Assembly (NCBI GenBank): GCA_026196615.1
Contig: JAPHSW010000049.1
Coordinates: 1 to 64,000, forward strand
Direction of reading: 5' to 3'
DNA length: 64,000 nt
From: Gammaproteobacteria bacterium
GTDB taxonomy: Bacteria; Pseudomonadota; Gammaproteobacteria; GRL18
Within the stretch, counting starts at the first letter, position 1. Each line of letters starts with the position of its first letter. Shown in pieces: positions 1-9,157 of the stretch. A program made the position numbers and the translations under genes. A model generated the notes under the pieces. The model saw only the letters and a list, made by a program, of their open reading frames with translations. It searched no databases and had not been told where the DNA came from.

Positions 1-1292
1 AAAGCATGATCTTTGGTATCATTAGTCATACCACAACCAGTATCACACACATCCAGTCGAACATAGTTGCCTGGAGCTACATTAACTTTTTCCTGAAACA
101 TTAACTCTTTTGTCAAAGTTACGTTTGAGCTTTTAAAACTAAGAGTTCCGCCTTCAGGCATTGCATCTTTTGCATTGAGCGCTAAATTCAATAATGAGTT
201 CTTTATTTGTGTTTGATCACCATCAATGTAAGGGTTAATAGCTTCCATCGAAGATTCAATACTAATATTTTTGTTCAACATATGTTCTAACATCATAATC
301 AACTCCAGCACTTCATGGTGTAAGTCGATTGAGACCAGTTGATATTGCCCCTTACGTGAAAAAGCCAAAAGCTGGCCTGTCAGCTCTGAGGACTGTTTAC
401 CAATGGTGATAATTTTTTCTGCAAAACTTTTTAATTTTTTATCTTCAAGACGAGAATGTAGTATTTCTGCAAACCCCATCAAACCATGCAGCATATTATT
501 GAAATCATGTGCTATACCACCAGCTAACTGCCCAATTGCATCCATTTTATGCTGATGTCTCAACTCTTCTTCCATTTGCCTTTGTCGAGTAATATCAGTA
601 CCAATACTTAATGCACCGATAATATTTTCATCATCATCCTTGAGTACTTTATTGGTCCAGTTTATCCAGATACGATGCCCATCTTTGGTACAATTTTCGT
701 TGATATTGCTTTCATAATTTTCTGGGTGTTCACATATATCATTCATCAATGGAGACAAATCACGCCCGGTAGATTCAGTTTTTGGAACAATGGTATCCAT
801 CACATGTTGACCAATAATCTCCTCTTCTGAATAGCCAAAAAAACTTTGTGCAAATTCATTGAAATAAGTAATATAACCATTTCTATCCCAACGTAAAATA
901 ATTGAGTTTGCATTTTCCACCAGCTCACGATATTTCTCTTCATTTTTACTCAGTTGATGCTCAACCTTAACAAAGGGACCCGTATCAATTAAAAAAAGTT
1001 TCAAAAAAGACCTTTCTCTTTGTGTTTCATAAGAAGCATTAAAAGCACAAAATGCCTTTTTTTCCTTTAAATGATTCACTAAATACAATGTTTGGACAGG
1101 TATTTGCGGTTCCATCTCAGAATGATGAGATATAAATGAGGACAGTATTTGGTAGTCAAGGCCTAATAGGTCAATGCTAAGATTATCTTTTTCATAACCT
1201 AAACGTTTTAATAGTGCGGGATCAGCAGAATTAAAGCTAAAAATGTTCTTTTTTGAACAGTTAAATTCTAAGGAATAAACTATTGGCTGCAT
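1..1292 (-). CDS. PAS-domain sensor histidine kinase, 3' end truncated by window edge
   Basis: Open minus-strand frame from ATG at 1292 to the window edge (absent from the ORF track). Encodes PAS-like ENANSIILRWDRNGYITYFNEFAQSFFGYSEEEIIG, H-box GGIAHDFNNMLHGLMGFAEI, N-box SLLNLALNAKDAMPEGG and DTGCGM. Confidence 0.9.
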   Translation of the reverse strand, partial: MQPIVYSLEFNCSKKNIFSFNSADPALLKRLGYEKDNLSIDLLGLDYQILSSFISHHSEMEPQIPVQTLYLVNHLKEKKAFCAFNASYETQRERSFLKLFLIDTGPFVKVEHQLSKNEEKYRELVENANSIILRWDRNGYITYFNEFAQSFFGYSEEEIIGQHVMDTIVPKTESTGRDLSPLMNDICEHPENYESNINENCTKDGHRIWINWTNKVLKDDDENIIGALSIGTDITRQRQMEEELRHQHKMDAIGQLAGGIAHDFNNMLHGLMGFAEILHSRLEDKKLKSFAEKIITIGKQSSELTGQLLAFSRKGQYQLVSIDLHHEVLELIMMLEHMLNKNISIESSMEAINPYIDGDQTQIKNSLLNLALNAKDAMPEGGTLSFKSSNVTLTKELMFQEKVNVAPGNYVRLDVCDTGCGMTNDTKDHA

Positions 1293-1546
1293 CTTAGATT
1301 CATTTTATTGATTTTAATAATTGGTTCTGTAAACTCATAGGCTCCCGGACAAAATTTAAGTAACTCTAATAACTGGTTAAAGCAGACTAAAATATATGAG
1401 TAATTAATATAATAGTGTAGGCTATTTCCTGACAATGTGTTAACTTTACAAAGGTTTATACACAAATAAATATAAAAATTTAACCCTGTTAACGACCTAT
1501 AGATAACACTGATAATATTTATCTTATAAGACAAAAGGATCAATCC

Positions 1547-2752
1547 ATGAGTAGTAATAACTTCTTACCTATGCCCGATAACAAAGGATTTTTTGGAGAA
1601 TACGGCGGTCAACAATTACCACCTGAACTTATCGCTATAATGGATGATATTAATAATGCTTATCTGGAAATCAAAGATACTGATGCTTTCAAAAATGAAC
1701 TAGCTGATCTGATGACTCACTTTGTTGGTCGCCCCAGCCCCATTTATCATGCAAAAAATCTAAGTGAAAAGTGTGGTGGCGCTCAAATCTACTTTAAAAG
1801 AGAAGATTTAAACCATACAGGAGCTCATAAAATCAATCACTGTCTGGGTGAAGCCTTACTTGCCAAGCATATGGGTAAAACTAAGGTTCTGGCAGAAACC
1901 GGGGCAGGTCAACATGGTGTGGCTTTGGCAACAGCCTGTTCTTTAGTAGGGATTAAATGTGAAATACACATGGGTGAGGTAGACGTAGAAAAAGAACATC
2001 CTAATGTAATCCGTATGAAAATTTTGGGAGCCGATTTAATCCCTGTCAGTCGGGGAACAAGAACCTTAAAAGACGCTGTCGATAGTGCTTTTGAAGCTTA
2101 CCTGCAGGATCCCGTTAATTCACTCTATGCCATTGGTTCTGTTGTTGGCCCTCATCCTTTTCCCATGATGGTCAGAGACTTTCAATCCATTGTCGGTATT
2201 GAAGCCCGTGAACAATTTATGGAAATGGAAGACGTGCTTCCAGACTATCTTGTTGCCTGCGTTGGTGGTGGTAGTAATGCCATGGGACTCTTTACTGCAT
2301 TTCTGGATGATGACAATGTACAGATGATTGGCGTCGAACCATCAGGAAAAGGATTAGAAACACCTGATCATGCAGCAACCATGACCAAGGGAAGCCCTGG
2401 GGTTATTCATGGTTTCAGCTGCTATTTATTACAAAACAGTGAAGGAGAACCATTGCCTGTTTATTCCATTGCCTCTGGTCTGGATTACCCTGGTGTTGGC
2501 CCTCAGCATTGTTATTTAAAAGATATCAAACGCGTTCAATATGAAACAGCCACTGATAAAGAGTGTATGGATGCTTTTATGGATTTATCTCGTTATGAGG
2601 GCATTATTCCTGCACTTGAAAGTGCTCATGCAGTCGCCCACGCAATGAAACTCGCAGCAACACTAGATAAAGATAAACATATTTTGGTTAATCTTAGTGG
2701 TCGAGGTGATAAAGACATCGATTTTGTGGCAAAAAGACTTAACTTAGAATAA
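1547..2752 (+). CDS. trpB: Tryptophan synthase beta chain (stand-alone copy)
   Basis: [56 protein letters not shown] and SGRGDKD motifs; no trpA adjacent. Confidence 0.92.
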   Translation: MSSNNFLPMPDNKGFFGEYGGQQLPPELIAIMDDINNAYLEIKDTDAFKNELADLMTHFVGRPSPIYHAKNLSEKCGGAQIYFKREDLNHTGAHKINHCLGEALLAKHMGKTKVLAETGAGQHGVALATACSLVGIKCEIHMGEVDVEKEHPNVIRMKILGADLIPVSRGTRTLKDAVDSAFEAYLQDPVNSLYAIGSVVGPHPFPMMVRDFQSIVGIEAREQFMEMEDVLPDYLVACVGGGSNAMGLFTAFLDDDNVQMIGVEPSGKGLETPDHAATMTKGSPGVIHGFSCYLLQNSEGEPLPVYSIASGLDYPGVGPQHCYLKDIKRVQYETATDKECMDAFMDLSRYEGIIPALESAHAVAHAMKLAATLDKDKHILVNLSGRGDKDIDFVAKRLNLE

Positions 2753-2772
2753 GTTACGCATTTGCTTTCCCC

Positions 2773-2836
2773 TTATTAACGCTTGAACTGCCAGTATCCT
2801 TTAATAACTACATACTGGCAGTACATTATTAACGCT
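2773..2836. repeat. 11-bp inverted repeat (actgccagtat/atactggcagt) flanked by an 11-bp direct repeat (ttattaacgct)
   Basis: IR arms 2787-2797 and 2812-2822; direct repeats 2773-2783 and 2826-2836. Confidence 0.7.
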
Positions 2837-3128
2837 CTCTCCTATTATTCTTTTCCAGAAAATCACTGCCCCTCTTTAGCATAAACAATAACGTCCCATA
2901 TCACTTTTATTAATAATTAGCCTAGAATAAAAGACTTTAACAGCACTAATACCAATATAAAACTAAAGGGTATTGAATCCAAGTTACAGATACTGTCAGT
3001 TATTTTTACATTATCTAATTCCATCTAAAAGTTTAATGTCAGCTTTTTTTACACCTGTAATTTATCGAATCTTAAAAAAACAAAGAAAACACCTATATCC
3101 TATTGTTTTTTAAAGATTATACAAATTT

Positions 3129-3142
3129 GGCACGCTAACTGC
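3129..3142 (+). promoter_or_regulatory. Candidate sigma-54 (-24/-12) promoter
   Basis: ttGGcacgctaactGCt: GG-N10-GC, close to TGGCACG-N4-TTGCW. Confidence 0.65.
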
Positions 3143-3233
3143 TTTATTTTATGTAACCTCAGTTAACCTAATGCGTTATGCAGTAGGGGCAAATTTTTTA
3201 ATTATAAGATTAACAACCATAAGGAAATTTACA

Positions 3234-3851
3234 ATGAAATTACAATTATCAGGCTTAATACTCGCAGCTGCAGCGTTTTTAGGTACATCATCAACAGCAT
3301 TCGCAGTCCCACAAACAGATGTTCAAGAGTATTCAAACAATACTGCAACAGAATATTTTGTTGATCAAGATTCAAACAAATATAACTCTCCTTATTATCG
3401 TGGTATGAATGATGATTGGGGTTGGACTCATAATGGTATTGCAGGAACTGGCTTTACATCAATCTTACTTGATATTTCAGCATTTGATGTTGATGCTCCA
3501 GGTGAAGACGATATGATTTCAGTTTATACTGGTACTACCTGGTTAGACCTTGGTGATTTAGCAGGTTCTAATAATGCATGGGCTTTCACACAATTTGATC
3601 TATCTGGTTATGCTTGGGCTGAAGCACAGGTTAACGCTGGTCTTCAAGTTAGAATGAACATTGATACTCAAAGAACTGGATGGTTAGTAACTCTTGGTAA
3701 AGCAACTCTAAGTGTTGATGGTGGTAGCCAAAATTGTGTACCTACTCCAGGAGTTCCTTGTGTATCTGTTCCAGAGCCATCAGGTCTTGCTCTATTAGGT
3801 CTTGGTTTAGTAGGTTTTGGTTTTGCTCGTAAGCAAGCTCAAAAAGCTTAA
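3234..3851 (+). CDS. PEP-CTERM sorting domain-containing secreted protein
   Basis: Signal peptide MKLQLSGLILAAAAFLGTSSTAFA and C-terminal VPEPSGLALLGLGLVGFGFARKQAQKA. ATG at 3234 preceded by aagga fits better than the track start at 3171. Confidence 0.93.
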   Translation: MKLQLSGLILAAAAFLGTSSTAFAVPQTDVQEYSNNTATEYFVDQDSNKYNSPYYRGMNDDWGWTHNGIAGTGFTSILLDISAFDVDAPGEDDMISVYTGTTWLDLGDLAGSNNAWAFTQFDLSGYAWAEAQVNAGLQVRMNIDTQRTGWLVTLGKATLSVDGGSQNCVPTPGVPCVSVPEPSGLALLGLGLVGFGFARKQAQKA

Positions 3852-3908
3852 ATTAAGCATTTAGAATTGACGATTATTTTTTAATAGTAGTTAAATATTC
3901 TAGAAAGA

Positions 3909-3936
3909 AACCGCGACTTTGTTCGCGGTTTTTTTT
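3909..3936 (+). terminator. Rho-independent terminator
   Basis: aaccgcga-N6-tcgcggtt followed by a T run. Confidence 0.9.
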
Positions 3937-4061
3937 GTTTTAAAATAAGGGGGACAAATACAATTCACTTTTCTGAAAATAATAGGTATATTATTTTCAA
4001 TCTTTGTACATAAAAGATGCCAATACACTTACGGCATAAAGCCACGCCCACAGAGTTAAAC

Positions 4062-4709
4062 ATGATCAAAGTAAACTTATTTATTACATCGGAATGCCCT
4101 CATTGCCCAAACGTATTACAAGCACTTTCTGAATTAATAAAAGAAGGAACAATTGCTGAGCTGGAAGTAAGTAACATATCACTCATCCCTGAAAAAGCTC
4201 AAGCTCTAAATATTCGCTCCGTCCCATGGGTAAAAATCGGGCCTTTTGAACTCACAGGTAAACAAACAAAAAGCGAATTACAAACCTGGATCAATCGAGT
4301 TCAATCTGAAACAGGTATGCAAGACTATTTTGATGAACTACTAAAAACCGGTCAACTTGATAAGGTTATTCATCTACTAAAAAAAGACTCTGAACTATTC
4401 AGAAATCTTCCCCTTATGATGCAAAATAAAAAGACATCAATGGGTGCTAAAATAGGTATCGGTGCAATTTTTGAAGAGTTTCAAGGTAGCCAGGAAATTC
4501 ATCAACTCATTCCAATGCTATCCAAACTACTTAAGTCTGATAGTGCTAACCTTAGGAATGATGCTTGCTACTATTTAGGCCTTACTGAAAGCTCTGATGC
4601 CATCACCTCCATTCAATCACTCGCTGATGATGAAACCAAAGAAGTAAGAGAAACGGTTCGTGATGCATTGAGCATTATTATGGCTAAGAAAAAACCTCAT
4701 GAATCATAA
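4062..4709 (+). CDS. Thioredoxin-fold (CPHC) protein with C-terminal HEAT-like repeats
   Basis: FITSECPHCPNVLQALSEL, cis-Pro region RSVPWVKIG, then HEAT-like LRNDACYYLGLTESSDAITSIQSLADDETKEVRETVRDAL. Track start 4017 is also possible. Confidence 0.75.
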   Translation: MIKVNLFITSECPHCPNVLQALSELIKEGTIAELEVSNISLIPEKAQALNIRSVPWVKIGPFELTGKQTKSELQTWINRVQSETGMQDYFDELLKTGQLDKVIHLLKKDSELFRNLPLMMQNKKTSMGAKIGIGAIFEEFQGSQEIHQLIPMLSKLLKSDSANLRNDACYYLGLTESSDAITSIQSLADDETKEVRETVRDALSIIMAKKKPHES

Positions 4710-5379
4710 CTCAAATACGAGCTTTAATTTAACCTGCCCTTTATGCCAAATATCTGAAGGAATACCTTTCTTTAAAGATCGCAGAAACTATTTTCAATGC
4801 CCTGAATGTTCTCTTGTCTTTGTCCCTCCTCAACAATACATCTCCACCAAAGAAGAAAAATCAATGTATGACCTACATGAAAATTCTGCCGATGATCCAG
4901 GTTATCGGCAATTTCTTAATCGCTTTTTAATTCCCTTTTTAACTCATATTAAACCTAACAGCCATGGTCTTGATTTTGGCTCAGGTCCTGGTCCAACACT
5001 CTCAATAATGCTCAAAGAAAATGGGCATTCTGTCGTCAATTACGATTGCTTTTATGCACCTGATATCAACCTATTAGAGTCATGCTCAGCTGAAAAAGCA
5101 TATGATTTTATTACTGCAACTGAAGTTGTTGAACATCTACACCACCCAAAAAAAGAACTCGAACGCTTATGGTCATGTTTAAAACCTAATGGTTCACTGG
5201 GAATAATGACGAAAAGAGTGTTGAATCAAAAAGCATTTACTCACTGGCATTATAAAAATGACATTACACATGTTTGTTTTTTTGCTCTTGAAACCTTTCA
5301 ATGGCTTGCCAAACACTGGAATGCCACTCTAACCACACCCGAAAAAGATGTCGTTATTTTTACTAAAGGAAGAAAGTAA
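4699..5379 (+). CDS. Class I SAM-dependent methyltransferase with N-terminal CxxC zinc-ribbon-like segment
   Basis: CPLC...CPEC; GLDFGSGPGPTLSIML; FITATEVVEHLHHPKKEL. Overlaps the upstream gene by 11 nt. Confidence 0.88.
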   Translation: MNHNSNTSFNLTCPLCQISEGIPFFKDRRNYFQCPECSLVFVPPQQYISTKEEKSMYDLHENSADDPGYRQFLNRFLIPFLTHIKPNSHGLDFGSGPGPTLSIMLKENGHSVVNYDCFYAPDINLLESCSAEKAYDFITATEVVEHLHHPKKELERLWSCLKPNGSLGIMTKRVLNQKAFTHWHYKNDITHVCFFALETFQWLAKHWNATLTTPEKDVVIFTKGRK

Positions 5380-5410
5380 TAAAAAACAGATTGTGAACTG
5401 GATCAAAACA

Positions 5411-5437
5411 ATGCACAAAATGTCATATTTTGTGCAT
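5411..5437. promoter_or_regulatory. 11-bp perfect inverted repeat next to TTGACA; possible operator or terminator
   Basis: atgcacaaaat-gtcat-attttgtgcat, then ttgaca at 5441-5446. Confidence 0.5.
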
Positions 5438-5499
5438 AAATTGACATAGCCTAACGGAAAAAAATAAATACAATATCACTATATTTTAATAATTATAGA

Positions 5500-5597
5500 A
5501 AAGGCTACCTATATCGAAAGATATAGCACGCAAAGCAACCATTCTAAGGGTTTTACATGTCAGTTAAAAGCCTATGAAAGTGGGAGTTACCTAAGCA
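5500..5597 (+). ncRNA. c-di-GMP-I (GEMM) riboswitch aptamer
   Basis: P2 hairpin ctatatc-GAAA-gatatag (5509-5526), core ACGCAAAGC (5528-5536), 11-nt tetraloop receptor halves tCTAAG (5543-5548) and TATGa (5573-5577), 3' ggGaGTTACC (5582-5591). Confidence 0.82.
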
Positions 5598-5646
5598 ATT
5601 ATGAATAAAATGTGCCCATTCATGGTCAATGCTTTCTATTTTTTTC
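5594..5646 (+). terminator. Probable expression-platform terminator of the riboswitch
   Basis: agca-N3-atgaat...attcat-N6-tgct followed by ttctattttttt. Confidence 0.55.
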
Positions 5647-5703
5647 TCTGTAATTATTGTCTTTAACTGCAATGTTAAATCACTTTTTTTAAGGACAATA
5701 ACA

Positions 5704-6165
5704 ATGTGTCGATTTTTTAAATTTATTTTACCGAATACCCTGTATTCTTCTACTAAAAAGAAGTCTAAACAAAACAATATTCAAGCATTTCCAAAACGAC
5801 AATTTTATCCGCACCTTAATTACATAAATACTGAAACATTTGCGAATGGTTTATACGATGAGGAATACGATGTTATTGATGTACGAGATAAAGAATCATT
5901 TAATAAACTTCGAATTAAATCAGCCACACACATTTTCTTAAAAAATAAGTATTTTGAACAATACGTTCTGGATTTCTCAGAACAAAGTGAAAAACAAATT
6001 GTCATCTATTCCAGTAGCTTGTCCTGTTCTAAAAGTTATCTCGCATCCTCTAAAATAAAAGAAATATTTAAAGAGAATAATATCACCAATAAAATTATAA
6101 CTTATGATTCAGGCATCAGTGATATCGCCTATTCCCATGCAGACTTAGTATTAAAAAAGGTATAA
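5704..6165 (+). CDS. Rhodanese-fold domain protein, probably lacking the catalytic Cys
   Basis: YDVIDVRDKESFNKLRIKSATHI and QIVIYSSSLSCSKSYLASSKIKEI (Ser where IVVYC is expected). ATG 5704 has RBS aaggac; the track start at 5629 lies inside the leader. Confidence 0.72.
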   Translation: MCRFFKFILPNTLYSSTKKKSKQNNIQAFPKRQFYPHLNYINTETFANGLYDEEYDVIDVRDKESFNKLRIKSATHIFLKNKYFEQYVLDFSEQSEKQIVIYSSSLSCSKSYLASSKIKEIFKENNITNKIITYDSGISDIAYSHADLVLKKV

Positions 6166-6185
6166 TAAAATGTCTTTGATAAAGA

Positions 6186-8345
6186 CTATATTATCGCTTT
6201 AATTCCTTGATAGTCTATTTTTCCTGTTCCTAATAAAGGTAAATTTTCAACGATAACAATCTTCTTCGGCACATTAATTTCACCAAGGTTATTCTCTTTA
6301 GCATGAGCAGAAAGCTCTTTTCTTTGAGCAGCCTGTCGTGTTGTCACTAAAATAAGTTGTTCTCCTTTGCTACTGTCAGGAACACTAACAACAGCATGCA
6401 TTTCATCTGGCCAGCATTGACTTGCCATATCTTCAACCATTGAAAGAGAAACCATTTCACCACCAATTTTAGCAAAACGTTTAACACGTCCTTTTATAGT
6501 GATAAAACCATCATTATCAATTTCAACAATATCACCTGTATCATACCAGTCAGCACCATATTCTGAGTGTGCAGGTTCTATAATTCCAGGGTTTTCATTT
6601 CGTAAATAACCTTTCATAATATTTGGACCTTTCACAAAAAGTTGTCCACCTTCGTCAATACCAGGCACTGCTTTCAATTGATATTCAATACCTGGCAGTA
6701 TAGTACCTACAGTTCCTGTTTTATAATCAATGGGTGTATTTATTGAAATAACAGGGCTGGTTTCAGTTGCACCATAACCTTCCAAAATTCTCAAACCAAA
6801 TTTTTCAGCATACAGCTCTCTGGTTTCTTTCTGAACCGCTTCAGCACCAGCACAAACATAGCGAATGCTATAAAAATCATAATTATGAGCAAATTTAGCG
6901 TACCCTTTCAGGAAGGTATTTGTGCCAAATAACATCGTTGCATTAATATCATAAGCTACTTCAGGAATGATTCGATAATGCAAAGGAGAAGGATATAAAA
7001 ACACTTTCATGCCATTTAACACTGACACTAATGTTGCTGTACTTAAACCAAATGAGTGAAATAAAGGTAAGGCATTTAATATGACATCATTTTTATTAAA
7101 ATCAATCTTTGTTCCCAGCTGTATCGTATTGCTCATTATATTTTTATGAGAAAGAACAACACCTTTGGGAACACCTTCTGAGCCAGATGTAAATAACACA
7201 ACGGCTGGATCTTCTGGTGTAACAGACTGCCATTGTTGTGCATAGATCATTTTCGGAAAAAAACTACATACGATTCCATAAGCCTTGTCTTGCCACATAA
7301 CCTCTTTACGAAGATCTTCAAGATAGATAATATTAACCTGTTTTTCTAATAGAGCAATTAAGTCATCCATTTTTGCCAGATTAATAAAACGTCTAGAGGT
7401 ATATACCGTTTTAATTTGTGCCGTTTCAATTGCAGATAAAAGTCCTTTATAACCTGCTGTATAATTCAACATAGCAGGTATTCGAGCAATACTTTGCAAA
7501 GCAAAAAAACTTAATACAGTGGCATTAGTATTTGGCAGCAGCAGGCCCACAATCTCTTTTTCTTGAGTTTGTTTGATCATCAGTCGTGACAAAACACTGC
7601 TTTTTAATAAGAGTTGTCGATAATCAAGAGGTTGACGTTCAACATCTTCAAGAATAACTTGCCCAGCTCCATGTATATCACGAGCATTAAGTAACTTATC
7701 CATTATTGTCACTTGATTATTACTGGTTGAGTAAATCATATCAGTCATAATACTTTTCAGTACTTTACCAGCTTCTATTCGCCTAAGTCTGCCAACAATT
7801 GAATCATCCAGCTCAATTTTTTGAGGTGGTAAGATGGTTAACTTTATCTTAGGAAAAAACTGGCGCCGTTCAATACCCTTTAAACGCGAGAATAGAGAAT
7901 ATTGAGCTCCATCAATCCGAATAGGTAATACCATGGCTCCTGATTTCAATGCAATTAAACCGGGACCATCATATATTTTCATGAGGGTACCAGTAACAGT
8001 AATACGGCCCTCAGGAAAAATAACCGAACGTTTATCCTGTTCCAGATCTTTAATAAATGACTTTATTGAGAGTGGATTTACTGGATCCATTGGAAATAAT
8101 CGAACAATTTGGCCAAAAGGACTGATCCACCATTTTTTTGCCATTTGGGTATTGATAGCAAAAGTCAGTCTGTTTGGGAGAAAAATGGATAATAGCACGG
8201 CATCAAGAAATGAAGTATGATTGGCAATAATCATCACCCGCTCACCCGCTTTATAATAATTTTCCAGACCTTCTACTTCAACTCGAAATAGAAGTTTTAA
8301 AATAAAACGTATAAATTGCTTTGCCAGCTCCATATTTTTCTCCAT
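6186..8345 (-). CDS. aas: Bifunctional acyltransferase / acyl-ACP synthetase (Aas-like)
   Basis: N-terminal NHTSFLDAVLL and FPEGRITVTGTLMKIYDG (PlsC-like); C-terminal VVLFTSGSEGVPKGVVLSHKN and EGYGATETSPVISIN (AMP-binding). Confidence 0.9.
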   Translation of the reverse strand: MEKNMELAKQFIRFILKLLFRVEVEGLENYYKAGERVMIIANHTSFLDAVLLSIFLPNRLTFAINTQMAKKWWISPFGQIVRLFPMDPVNPLSIKSFIKDLEQDKRSVIFPEGRITVTGTLMKIYDGPGLIALKSGAMVLPIRIDGAQYSLFSRLKGIERRQFFPKIKLTILPPQKIELDDSIVGRLRRIEAGKVLKSIMTDMIYSTSNNQVTIMDKLLNARDIHGAGQVILEDVERQPLDYRQLLLKSSVLSRLMIKQTQEKEIVGLLLPNTNATVLSFFALQSIARIPAMLNYTAGYKGLLSAIETAQIKTVYTSRRFINLAKMDDLIALLEKQVNIIYLEDLRKEVMWQDKAYGIVCSFFPKMIYAQQWQSVTPEDPAVVLFTSGSEGVPKGVVLSHKNIMSNTIQLGTKIDFNKNDVILNALPLFHSFGLSTATLVSVLNGMKVFLYPSPLHYRIIPEVAYDINATMLFGTNTFLKGYAKFAHNYDFYSIRYVCAGAEAVQKETRELYAEKFGLRILEGYGATETSPVISINTPIDYKTGTVGTILPGIEYQLKAVPGIDEGGQLFVKGPNIMKGYLRNENPGIIEPAHSEYGADWYDTGDIVEIDNDGFITIKGRVKRFAKIGGEMVSLSMVEDMASQCWPDEMHAVVSVPDSSKGEQLILVTTRQAAQRKELSAHAKENNLGEINVPKKIVIVENLPLLGTGKIDYQGIKAII

Positions 8346-8546
8346 TAATTGCTAACAGAATAGACTAAAAAGATCAGTTCTCCAATTTAAACTCTTTTTG
8401 TTTGTATCAATGACCTTTAATTAATCACAGTTTAATTAAACATTGTTTAATTGTCAATTTTATTACAAAAGATATTTAGAATTTATCGTGAAATAAGAGT
8501 ACTATTTAATAGAAGTTACACGGTTAAAAATAAACAAGGTTAACAT

Positions 8547-9083
8547 GTGAGCAACTGGAATCAAGAAAAATATATACAGGCGTGGAACTATGCGTCCCAT
8601 GCCCATAATGGACAATTACTCCCTGGAACAAGTCTACCCTATATCAATCATATTGGACTAGTTGCCATGGAGGCAATGGCCGTTATTTCATCTGAGACAA
8701 GAGTTCAAAATTCTGATTTATTACTCCAATGTGCCTTGTTACATGATGTGATTGAAGACACAGAAAAAACTTACGATAATGTTGCGGAGCAATTCGGGAT
8801 CAATGTGGCTGATGGCGTCCTTGCCTTAAGCAAGAATTCAACTCTGTCAGGGAAAACAAAACAAATGCAGGATAGTTTAGAGAGGATAAAGCAACAACCT
8901 AAAGAAATATGGATGGTAAAGCTGTCTGATAGAATCACTAATCTACAACCTCCCCCTTCTCATTGGAATCAGAATAAAATTAATTCATATCGTGAAGAAG
9001 CAAAAGTGATACTAGAACAATTGGGAAGTGCGAGTCAATTTCTTGCTACACGCTTAGAGCTGAAAATATCAGCCTATAGATAG
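8547..9083 (+). CDS. HD-domain phosphohydrolase, SpoT/RelA-hydrolase-like (small)
   Basis: ASHAHNGQLLPGTSLPYINHIGLVAME; LLHDVIEDTEKTYDNV; VKLSDRITNL. GTG start with aagg RBS. Confidence 0.85.
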   Translation: MSNWNQEKYIQAWNYASHAHNGQLLPGTSLPYINHIGLVAMEAMAVISSETRVQNSDLLLQCALLHDVIEDTEKTYDNVAEQFGINVADGVLALSKNSTLSGKTKQMQDSLERIKQQPKEIWMVKLSDRITNLQPPPSHWNQNKINSYREEAKVILEQLGSASQFLATRLELKISAYR

Positions 9084-9084
9084 T

Positions 9085-9146
9085 AAAAAGGAATATGTTT
9101 CAGAAAAAAACACGACTCGTATTTTTCTGAAACATATTCCTTTTTT
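9085..9146. terminator. Long bidirectional hairpin between convergent genes
   Basis: 24-bp perfect inverted repeat aaaaaggaatatgtttcagaaaaa (9085-9108) / tttttctgaaacatattccttttt (9122-9145), T-rich on both strands. Confidence 0.88.
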
Positions 9147-9157
9147 GAAAAGCTAAA

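Noticed and set aside
1280-1543. Minus-strand 87-aa ORF
   Set aside because: Lies in the promoter region between the histidine kinase and trpB; low-complexity, no RBS or family signal.
5553-5777. Minus-strand 74-aa ORF
   Set aside because: Lies antisense to the riboswitch, terminator and start of the rhodanese-like gene; no recognisable family.
8545-8550. ATGTGA start-stop overlapping the GTG start of the HD-domain gene
   Set aside because: Likely coincidental; GTG has a good RBS and start-stop function cannot be inferred from one instance.
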